Shown: positions 6,095 to 11,561 of the stretch, in pieces
Position numbering within the stretch: position 1 is the stretch's first letter
How the letters are laid out: each line of letters starts with the position of its first letter
Translations under genes and position numbers: made by a program
From: Alphaproteobacteria bacterium
GTDB taxonomy: Bacteria; Pseudomonadota; Alphaproteobacteria; CAAHEQ01; UBA3637
NCBI GenBank assembly: GCA_017540065.1
Contig: JAFYBU010000018.1
Location: forward strand, 1-11,561
Reading direction: 5' to 3'
Length of the DNA stretch: 11,561 bases
The notes under the pieces: model-generated
What the model saw: only the letters and a program-made list of their open reading frames with translations
What the model was told of the DNA's origin: nothing
The model's database searches: none

Positions 6095-6123
6095 TTGACA
6101 AGGGATAAAAAATCTTGTATAAT
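6095..6123 (+). promoter_or_regulatory. Perfect consensus sigma-70-type promoter of the rpmH operon
   Basis: TTGACA at 6095-6100 and TATAAT at 6118-6123 are separated by exactly 17 bp. The predicted start is near 6130, giving a leader of about 30 nt with an AAGGAG ribosome-binding site at 6145-6150. Such a strong promoter suits a ribosomal protein gene. Confidence 0.85.
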
Positions 6124-6158
6124 CACGCTCATTCAAATTCAAAAAAGGAGTTTTTAAA

Positions 6159-6293
6159 ATGAAACGTACATATCAACCCAGTAAATTGGTTCGTACTCGT
6201 CGTCATGGTTTCCGTGCGCGTATGGAAACAAAGGGAGGACGTAAAGTTTTGAATGCCCGCCGTGCTCGTGGTCGTAAGACTCTCAGCGCTTAA
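6159..6293 (+). CDS. rpmH: Large-subunit ribosomal protein bL34
   Basis: A 44-residue, strongly basic protein of the 50S subunit beginning MKRTYQPSKLVRTRRHGF and ending GRKTLSA. This matches bL34 across its whole length, including the KRTYQPS start and the RHGFRARM block. The ATG is preceded by AAGGAG at 6145-6150, eight bases away, and by a consensus promoter. It is the first gene of the rpmH-rnpA-yidD-yidC block, the standard arrangement in bacteria. A terminator-like hairpin follows 23 bp after the stop codon and probably lowers expression of the downstream genes relative to this abundant ribosomal protein. Confidence 0.97.
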   Translation: MKRTYQPSKLVRTRRHGFRARMETKGGRKVLNARRARGRKTLSA

Positions 6294-6316
6294 GGATAGT
6301 TGTTTTTAAAAAAAGG

Positions 6317-6347
6317 AAGCACCACTTGAAAAGAGTTGGTGCTTTTT
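6317..6347 (+). terminator. Terminator-like hairpin between rpmH and rnpA (probable attenuator)
   Basis: AAGCACCA (6317-6324) pairs with TGGTGCTT (6337-6344), giving an 8-bp stem. It can extend by about three pairs around one bulged base to a five-base loop. A run of five T (6343-6347) begins in the stem. The rnpA ribosome-binding sequence GAGG (6348-6351) starts right after the T run. The downstream genes have no visible promoter before yidC, so termination here is probably partial. The structure could also act as an mRNA-processing barrier. Confidence 0.75.
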
Positions 6348-6356
6348 GAGGTAAAA

Positions 6357-6716
6357 ATGCCCTTAGTCAGAATTAAAAGACACTTTGATTTTTTGGAAAT
6401 GCGAAATGCTCCTTTCAAAGCATTTACGAAAAGTTTTGTGTTACAAATGCGTCCCAATAAAAAAAAAGAAACGAGGGTTGGGTTTACTGTTTCTAAAAAA
6501 ATTGATAAGCGTGCTGTTGTCAGAAATAAGTTGCGTCGTCAAATGCGTGAAATTGTACGTTTATCTCCGACTTTGTTGGAAAAATATCCTTCTCATGATC
6601 TCATTTTAATTGCACGTTCAGAAGCATTGGAACGTTCGTATGCTCAATTGTCTGATGATTTTGAATATCTTTTGACACATTTTCATGAAACGGATGATGC
6701 AAAAAATTCTGATTAG
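6357..6716 (+). CDS. rnpA: Ribonuclease P protein component
   Basis: The protein subunit of RNase P, which assists the catalytic RNA in removing 5' leaders from precursor tRNAs. The 119-residue length is normal. It starts MPLVRIKRHFDFLEM, and the conserved RNA-binding RNR region is seen as FTVSKKIDKRAVVRNKLRRQ, followed by MREIVR. The C-terminal half keeps the DLILIAR strand. The ATG at 6357 is preceded by GAGG at 6348-6351. An in-frame TTG further upstream (6336) lies inside the terminator hairpin and is rejected. The 3' end overlaps yidD by about 20 bp, implying co-translation. The gene is probably expressed by read-through from the rpmH promoter. Confidence 0.95.
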   Translation: MPLVRIKRHFDFLEMRNAPFKAFTKSFVLQMRPNKKKETRVGFTVSKKIDKRAVVRNKLRRQMREIVRLSPTLLEKYPSHDLILIARSEALERSYAQLSDDFEYLLTHFHETDDAKNSD

Positions 6717-6915
6717 TTGTGTGCGTTTTTATCAGTTAACGATTTCTTCTTTGTCGGGGCGTTGTTGTCGCTTTCAACCAACTTGTTCCGAATATGCTCG
6801 TCAAGCGATTGAAATCCATGGATGTATAAAGGGAACCTGGCTTACTTTGAAGCGTCTTTTGAAATGTCATCCTTGGGGAAAATCAGGTTATGATCCCGTT
6901 CCTCCAAAAGAATAA
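6694..6915 (+). CDS. yidD: Membrane protein insertion efficiency factor YidD
   Basis: A small basic protein of the YidD family (PF01809 type) that is peripheral to the inner membrane and aids YidC/Sec-dependent insertion. Family features are the RFYQ.TIS start, the cysteine-rich GRCCRFQPTCSEYA, the KGTWLTLKRLLKCHPWG block and the end GYDPVPP. About 73 residues is at the short end of the family. Three in-frame ATGs (6685, 6694 and 6697) lie inside the 3' end of rnpA. None has a good Shine-Dalgarno sequence, so translation is probably coupled to rnpA. I choose 6694, but 6697 is equally possible. The position between rnpA and yidC is the universal one. Confidence 0.92.
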   Translation: MMQKILISCVRFYQLTISSLSGRCCRFQPTCSEYARQAIEIHGCIKGTWLTLKRLLKCHPWGKSGYDPVPPKE

Positions 6916-6926
6916 TTTGAAATCTC

Positions 6927-6955
6927 TTGCAATTTTGGGGGCTTTTTTGTAAAAT
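6927..6955 (+). promoter_or_regulatory. Candidate internal promoter of yidC
   Basis: TTGCAA at 6927-6932 and TAAAAT at 6950-6955 are separated by 17 bp, with four and five consensus matches. The predicted start is near 6962, 20 bases before the yidC ATG, leaving room for the AAGGA ribosome-binding site at 6971-6975. This would let yidC-engB-mnmE-mnmG be expressed independently of the hairpin after rpmH. Confidence 0.55.
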
Positions 6956-6981
6956 ACCCCTCATCAAAGAAAGGAATAAAA

Positions 6982-8622
6982 ATGCGTCAAACGCCTGATC
7001 AAGTAAAAAAAGAAGAAAGTCAAATGTTTTTGGCTTTGGTATTGGTGGTATTTGTTTTAATCGGTTTCCAAGTTTTTAATCGCCAACCAGAAGAAAAAGC
7101 TGTGCCGGAAACTCAACCTGTACCAGAGGTTGTAAAGCCTGAAATCCCCGCTCCTGCAATAGTTCAAGTGCCTGTTGTTTCAACTAAAGAATTATCCGAT
7201 GTTTCTGCCCAAAATGATTTTGTTACGGGATCGTGGAGCGGAAACGGTTTAACATTAAATTCTCTTATCTTAAAAAAATACAAAGAAACATTGGCGAAAG
7301 ATTCCCCTGATGTGGTGCTTCTTTCTGATGCTTATCAAACACGTTTATCATGGTTTGTTTCCGGCCAGGAAATTCCTTTGCTTGCTGGTAAAAATGCTTC
7401 CATTACGCAAAATCAACCGGCGACTTTTGTTTCCAAAACAAAAGATTATGAACTTGTTCGTACCATTTCGCTGGACGATCATTACATGTTTACCATTACG
7501 GATACAATTAAAAATTTAGGAAAAGTTCCTTTGCCTGTCCATTTAAGAGGGCAAATTACGCGTTCAAAGGATACAGTGGATACTTCACGTTCTTCGGTTC
7601 ATACAGGTTTTGTTGCCTTGGTAAATCAAAAATTGGAAGAAAAACGTTTTGAAGAAACCAAGGATAAAACGGTTACTTATACGACACAAGACGGTTGGTT
7701 AGGGGTGACGGATAAGTATTGGCAAACTGTTTTTGTCCCTCAAGAAAATATTACTTTTGAAATTACTGATTCTCAAAATGAAACAAATTATCGAACAGAT
7801 TTTTCCGAAAAAGAAACTTTGCTGAATGCAGGACAAACAATTACGCGTAAAACGTTGTTGTTTGCAGGGGCAAAAGAATTGAACCTGATTAATGATTATA
7901 TGACGCTTTATAATATTCCAAAATTTGATTTGACGATAGATTTCGGATGGTTTTATTTTCTGACAAAACCCTTCTTATTTATTTTGCAATGGCTTTATAA
8001 GTTGGTGGGGAATATGGGAATTGCGATTTTATTATTTGCTACTTTATTGCGTTTGGCGCTTCTTCCTGTTGCCACAAAATCTTATATTTCTATGGCAAAA
8101 ATGAGGAAAGTTCAACCACAATTGAAGGAACTTCAAGAACGTTTCAAAAATGATCGGATGCAACTTCAACAAGAAATGCTGGCCCTTTATAAGCGTGAAA
8201 AAATTAACCCGGCAGGTGGTTGTTTGCCTATGTTTATTCAGATTCCTGTTTTTTATGCTTTGTATAAGGTGTTATCAGTTTCGCTTCAAATGCGTCAAGC
8301 ACCTTTCTTCGGTTGGATCCAGGATTTATCTGCACCGGATCCCAGCTCTGTTTTTACTTTATTCGGACTGTTACAGTGGCCGATTCCCGGTTTTTTGAAT
8401 ATAGGTGTTTTACCGGTTATTATGGGGATAACCATGTATATCCAACAAAAAATGACACCTGCACCTACAACGGATAAAGCTCAAGCAAATATGTTCAAAT
8501 ATATGCCTGTTATCTTTACTTTTATGATGGGGCAATTTGCTTCAGGGTTAGTTATTTATTGGACATGGAGTAATATTCTTTCCATTGCTCAACAAAAATA
8601 CATTATTAAAAAGGTGGGTTGA
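6982..8622 (+). CDS. yidC: Membrane protein insertase YidC
   Basis: An Oxa1/Alb3/YidC-family insertase that folds and inserts inner-membrane proteins alone or with SecYEG. The 546-residue Gram-negative form has an N-terminal membrane segment (about 15-33), a proline-rich linker (about 37-65) and a periplasmic P1 domain (to about 310). The conserved five-helix insertase core follows. In the core, the groove arginine is R357 (ATLLRLALLP). SMAKMRKVQPQLKELQERF, the LYKREKINPAGGCLP loop, the RQAPFFGWIQDLSAPDP segment and QQKMTP are all typical. The protein stops soon after the last membrane segment with only a short basic tail (KYIIKKVG), so there is no long ribosome-binding extension. AAGGA lies six bases before the ATG. 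The stop overlaps the engB start by one base (TGATG). Confidence 0.96.
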   Translation: MRQTPDQVKKEESQMFLALVLVVFVLIGFQVFNRQPEEKAVPETQPVPEVVKPEIPAPAIVQVPVVSTKELSDVSAQNDFVTGSWSGNGLTLNSLILKKYKETLAKDSPDVVLLSDAYQTRLSWFVSGQEIPLLAGKNASITQNQPATFVSKTKDYELVRTISLDDHYMFTITDTIKNLGKVPLPVHLRGQITRSKDTVDTSRSSVHTGFVALVNQKLEEKRFEETKDKTVTYTTQDGWLGVTDKYWQTVFVPQENITFEITDSQNETNYRTDFSEKETLLNAGQTITRKTLLFAGAKELNLINDYMTLYNIPKFDLTIDFGWFYFLTKPFLFILQWLYKLVGNMGIAILLFATLLRLALLPVATKSYISMAKMRKVQPQLKELQERFKNDRMQLQQEMLALYKREKINPAGGCLPMFIQIPVFYALYKVLSVSLQMRQAPFFGWIQDLSAPDPSSVFTLFGLLQWPIPGFLNIGVLPVIMGITMYIQQKMTPAPTTDKAQANMFKYMPVIFTFMMGQFASGLVIYWTWSNILSIAQQKYIIKKVG

Positions 8623-9239
8623 TGTTTGAAACCAAGGGGAAAGAGCTGTTTAAAAATAAGGTTGCGTTTTTGCGAGGGGCAAACAATTTTGACGCATTTC
8701 CCAAAGATTTATTACCTGAAGTTGCTTTTGCCGGACGATCCAACGTGGGGAAATCTTCCCTTATCAATGCTTTGACCGGACAACCGATTGCGCGTGCCAG
8801 TTCTACGCCGGGGCGTACCCAAGAAATCAATTTTTTTAAACTCGGAACGCGTTTTTGTTTGGTGGATATGCCGGGTTACGGGTTTGCCAATGCGCCGGTG
8901 GAACTTGTTCAAAATTGGACACAAATGGTGCATTTGTATTTGCGTCAACGTCGCCAACTGAAACGTGTTTTTTTGTTGATTGATGCGCGTCATGGAATTA
9001 AAAAAGTGGATGAAGACATTATGATTATGTTGGATCGGGCAGGGGTGAGCTATCAAATTGTTTTGACAAAAGCTGATAAATTAAAGGAAGCAGATCAAAA
9101 AAAAGTTTTTGAAACGACGGTGGCATCCGGTAAAGAACATGTGGCTTGTTATCCTGAAATTATTTTGACCAGTTCTGAAAAAGGTCAGGGGATTCCTGAA
9201 TTGCAAGGTGCCATTTATCAAGCATTGGAGGGGGTATAA
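8622..9239 (+). CDS. engB: Ribosome biogenesis GTP-binding protein EngB (YihA/YsxC)
   Basis: A TRAFAC-class GTPase needed for late assembly of the 50S ribosomal subunit. The 205 residues contain all GTP-binding motifs: GRSNVGKSS at 38-46 (G1), TPGRTQEINFF at 62-72 (G2), DMPGYG at 82-87 (G3), TKADK at 149-153 (G4) and TSSEKGQG near 187 (G5). The ATG at 8622 overlaps the yidC stop as TGATG and has AGGTGG at about 8612-8617 as its ribosome-binding site. An in-frame TTG one codon earlier is less likely. Placement after yidC is typical of Alphaproteobacteria and suggests shared expression with membrane-protein biogenesis. The stop codon abuts the mnmE start with no bases between. Confidence 0.95.
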   Translation: MFETKGKELFKNKVAFLRGANNFDAFPKDLLPEVAFAGRSNVGKSSLINALTGQPIARASSTPGRTQEINFFKLGTRFCLVDMPGYGFANAPVELVQNWTQMVHLYLRQRRQLKRVFLLIDARHGIKKVDEDIMIMLDRAGVSYQIVLTKADKLKEADQKKVFETTVASGKEHVACYPEIILTSSEKGQGIPELQGAIYQALEGV

Positions 9240-10553
9240 ATGTATCAATCGGGAGATACCATTTATGCGCTGGCTTCTGGATTTGGTACGGCAGGTGTGG
9301 CGGTTATACGTGTGTCCGGTCCGGCCGTTTTAACTGTCTTGGAAAAATTGTGCGGCTTAAAAAATCCCAAATCTAATTATGCTTATTTTCGGACAATTCA
9401 CTCTGGAAAAAAAACACTGGATAAGGGGTTAGTTTTGTATTTTAAGGCTCCCCACAGTTTTACTGGGGAAGATGTGGCAGAATTGCAAATTCATGGTGGT
9501 CGTGGAGTTATTCAGGCAATTCAACAAGCTCTTTCTGAAATTCCGGGACTTCGTCCGGCTGAACGCGGAGAATATTCTCGTCGAGCTGTTATTAACGGTA
9601 AAATGGATTTGACCGAAGCCGAAGGCCTTTTGGATTTGGTGCATGCCGAAACAGAAGAACAACGCAAGCAAGCTCTTGCCCAACTGGATGGCAATTTGGG
9701 GCAGTTATATGAAAGTTGGCGTAAACAACTGGTGCATCACTTGGCGTATGCCGAAGCCTTTATTGATTTTCCAGAAGAAGAAATTCCCCCCGAAAAAGAA
9801 CAGGAAATCAACCGCGATATTGCCGACCTTATTCAAAAAATTTCGGCTCACCTTTCGGATGATAGGCGTGGCGAACGTTTACGTGAAGGCTTTCAAATTG
9901 CCATTTTGGGCGTGCCGAATGTGGGGAAGTCCTCGCTTATCAATGCTCTCACAAAAAGGGAAGTCGCAATTGTGTCGCAAACGGCAGGCACCACGCGCGA
10001 CATTGTGGAAGCACATTTAGATGTAGCGGGGTTTCCCGTGATTTTGGCCGATACAGCCGGTTTACGTGATTCCAGTGAAGAAATTGAAGCAGAAGGAATT
10101 CGTCGCGCGGTGAAACGTGCCGAACAAGCTGATCTGATTTTGGATATTCAAGATGCCACGGACTATCCAAAGGCCAAAAAACTTCCTAAAGCTTTGAATA
10201 AGAAACGAATCATAACTCTTTGGAATAAATCAGATTTATCAAATAAAAAAACAACGACAAAAGAACATTTTATTTCTGCTAAAACTGGGGCAGGAATTGC
10301 TACTCTTTGGAATGAAATTAAACAAATTTTATCAGACTCTTTTTCGGGCGGGGCTGCCATTACACGTGAACGCTATCGTGTAGCCTTAACGGAATGCGTT
10401 ACACATTTGCAATCAGCATTGGATGCTCCTGCATTGGAACTTAAGACAGAAGATTTGCGCTTGGCTGCTCGTGCTCTTGGACGTATTACTGGGCGCGTGG
10501 AAGTAGATGAACTTTTGGATGTCATCTTCCGTGATTTTTGTATAGGAAAATAA
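9240..10553 (+). CDS. mnmE: tRNA uridine-5-carboxymethylaminomethyl modification GTPase MnmE (TrmE)
   Basis: MnmE works with MnmG to install the cmnm5 or nm5 group at wobble uridine 34 of certain tRNAs, using a folate one-carbon donor, FAD and GTP hydrolysis. The 437-residue protein begins with the folate-binding domain (DTIYALASGFGTAGVAVIRVSG, split here as residues 6-15 and 16-27). A helical domain follows, with an inserted GTPase domain: GVPNVGKS at 224-231, TAGTTRD at 248-254, DTAGLR at 271-276, NKSD at 329-332 and SAKTG at 346-350. It ends with FCIGK at 433-437, which holds the conserved cysteine. The length is slightly below the usual 450. The start codon follows the engB stop directly. 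GGAGG at about 9227-9231 serves as the ribosome-binding site. mnmG begins one base after its stop. Confidence 0.96.
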   Translation: MYQSGDTIYALASGFGTAGVAVIRVSGPAVLTVLEKLCGLKNPKSNYAYFRTIHSGKKTLDKGLVLYFKAPHSFTGEDVAELQIHGGRGVIQAIQQALSEIPGLRPAERGEYSRRAVINGKMDLTEAEGLLDLVHAETEEQRKQALAQLDGNLGQLYESWRKQLVHHLAYAEAFIDFPEEEIPPEKEQEINRDIADLIQKISAHLSDDRRGERLREGFQIAILGVPNVGKSSLINALTKREVAIVSQTAGTTRDIVEAHLDVAGFPVILADTAGLRDSSEEIEAEGIRRAVKRAEQADLILDIQDATDYPKAKKLPKALNKKRIITLWNKSDLSNKKTTTKEHFISAKTGAGIATLWNEIKQILSDSFSGGAAITRERYRVALTECVTHLQSALDAPALELKTEDLRLAARALGRITGRVEVDELLDVIFRDFCIGK

Positions 10554-10554
10554 A

Positions 10555-11561
10555 ATGAAAAAATATGATGTGATTGTTGTTGGGGGAGGACATGCTGGGT
10601 GTGAAGCAGCCACGGCCGCCGCACGTGTAGGTGCTAAAGCCTTGCTTGTTACACATCATATCAAAACTATCGGGGATATGTCTTGTAACCCCGCAATAGG
10701 TGGACTCGGTAAAGGGACATTGGTACGTGAAATTGACGCGCTGGATGGTGTGATGGGGCGCATTATTGATAAAGCAGGTCTTCAATTTCGTATGCTGAAT
10801 GCCAGCAAAGGTCCTGCTGTTCAAGGACCACGTGCGCAAGCTGATAAAACACTTTATATGAAATATATGCAGGCCGAATTGAAACACTATCCGAATTTGA
10901 CACTTAAGGAAGGTTCCGCCGAAGATTTGATTGTAGCTGATAACAAGGTTGTGGGCGTTGTGGTAAATGGTAAACCCCTTTATGCCAAATGTGTTGTTTT
11001 GACAACAGGCACTTTCCTGAACGGTGTTATGCATATCGGGACAGAGCAAACAAAAGGTGGACGTTTTGGAGAACCGGCTTGTTATGGTATTACGCCGGCT
11101 CTCAAAAAGTTAGGCTTAACTTTAGGACGTTTGAAAACGGGGACTCCTGCGCGTTTGGATAAAGGTACAATTGATTGGTCAAAATGCACACGTCAAGATG
11201 GTGATAATCCGCCCAAACCTTTTTCTTTCATGACAAAAGATTTTACGCCTGATCAGATTCCTTGTTGGATTACACATACAACCCCTGAAACGCATAAAAT
11301 TATTTTAGATAATTTAGACAGAGCTCCTTTATTTGACGGACAAATTCAATCTGTGGGGCCACGTTATTGTCCCAGTATTGAAACAAAATTAGTTCGTTTT
11401 AAGGGGCGTGACAGTCACCATATTTTCTTGGAGCCTGAAACGCGTGACGGGAACAGCATCTATCCCAATGGTATTTCGACCAGCGTCCCCAAAGATGTCC
11501 AAGAAGCTTTCATTCACTCTATCCCAGGACTGGAACACGTCAAAATTCTGCGCTATGCTTA
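10555..11561 (+). CDS. mnmG: tRNA uridine-5-carboxymethylaminomethyl modification enzyme MnmG (GidA), 5' part
   Basis: The FAD-dependent partner of MnmE in wobble-uridine modification. The frame is open from the ATG at 10555 to the window edge, giving 335 residues of an expected 620 or so, so the C-terminal half is outside. The N-terminus has the dinucleotide-binding motif VVGGGHAGCEAA (9-20). It is followed by the family signatures MSCNPAIGGLGKG, MLNASKGPAVQGPRAQAD, TTGTFLNGVMHIG, GRLKTGTPARL and GPRYCPSIETK. All are intact, so the gene looks functional. AGGA at 10544-10547 lies seven bases before the ATG. Only one base separates it from mnmE, so the pair is surely co-transcribed; the mnmE-mnmG order is widespread. 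Confidence 0.96.
   Translation, partial: MKKYDVIVVGGGHAGCEAATAAARVGAKALLVTHHIKTIGDMSCNPAIGGLGKGTLVREIDALDGVMGRIIDKAGLQFRMLNASKGPAVQGPRAQADKTLYMKYMQAELKHYPNLTLKEGSAEDLIVADNKVVGVVVNGKPLYAKCVVLTTGTFLNGVMHIGTEQTKGGRFGEPACYGITPALKKLGLTLGRLKTGTPARLDKGTIDWSKCTRQDGDNPPKPFSFMTKDFTPDQIPCWITHTTPETHKIILDNLDRAPLFDGQIQSVGPRYCPSIETKLVRFKGRDSHHIFLEPETRDGNSIYPNGISTSVPKDVQEAFIHSIPGLEHVKILRYA

Noticed and set aside
6050..6158. Possible replication origin next to rpmH
   Set aside because: rpmH is near dnaA/oriC in some bacteria, but I found no DnaA boxes (TTATCCACA type) and no AT-rich unwinding cluster beyond the general composition.
3635..6716. A shared sequence AAATTCTGATTAG at the 3' ends of the transferase gene and rnpA
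   Set aside because: It is only 13 bp, AT-rich, and encodes the end NSD-stop in both. With no flanking similarity it is best seen as coincidence.
8606..9056. Long minus-strand open frames opposite engB (74 and 114 codons)
   Set aside because: They lie wholly within a well-supported GTPase gene, have no ribosome-binding site and show no recognisable domain; they are shadow frames.
10522..11049. A 175-codon minus-strand open frame opposite mnmE/mnmG
   Set aside because: The plus strand encodes the intact MnmE C-terminus and MnmG N-terminus with all signatures. The reverse frame has no membrane, signal or domain features.

Overview
The window is a gene-dense, AT-rich stretch of bacterial chromosome, most probably from an alphaproteobacterium. 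The birA-rnj (RNase J) pair and the block rpmH-rnpA-yidD-yidC-engB are gene orders I associate with that class, and the L34 sequence fits. I cannot place it more finely from sequence alone. No tRNA, rRNA, CRISPR array, insertion sequence or phage gene is visible. Almost every base is coding; the longest gene-free gaps are about 100 bp.

Layout. On the plus strand lie conserved housekeeping genes: birA-rnj (1308-3649), dgkA (5333-5689), and one long co-oriented block rpmH-rnpA-yidD-yidC-engB-mnmE-mnmG (6159 to the right edge, where mnmG is cut). On the minus strand lie three accessory transcription units: a FliF-FliG chimera with the start of a following gene (1199 to the left edge), a phosphoethanolamine transferase (5233-3635) and a META/HslJ-type lipoprotein (6049-5681). 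Each accessory unit is divergent from a housekeeping gene across a gap of 99-109 bp. Where minus-strand genes meet housekeeping genes tail to tail, the ends overlap by 9-15 bp.

How the genes relate. birA makes biotinyl-proteins and rnj processes RNA. The phosphoethanolamine transferase releases diacylglycerol when it modifies the envelope, and the divergent dgkA phosphorylates diacylglycerol, so the two form a natural pair. The rpmH block joins ribosome, RNase P, membrane-protein insertion, ribosome-assembly GTPase and tRNA wobble-uridine modification (MnmE-MnmG) functions. A terminator-like hairpin sits after rpmH and a separate promoter sits before yidC.

The most unusual item is the 381-residue minus-strand protein at 54-1199. 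It looks like a stripped-down flagellar MS-ring protein fused in frame to a stripped-down rotor protein. The FliF part keeps two membrane segments and one ring-building (RBM3-like) domain. The FliG part keeps the middle armadillo domain and the C-terminal C1-6 domain. All five charged residues known for torque generation appear to be replaced. The next gene overlaps its stop codon (TAATG) and leaves the window after 18 codons. This suggests an operon for a degenerate or repurposed flagellar/export basal structure.

A second theme is promoter layout. All three divergent gaps can be read as back-to-back sigma-70-type promoters with -35 boxes 8-10 bp apart, and one gene of each pair starts 6-7 nt after its -10 box, as expected for leaderless mRNAs.
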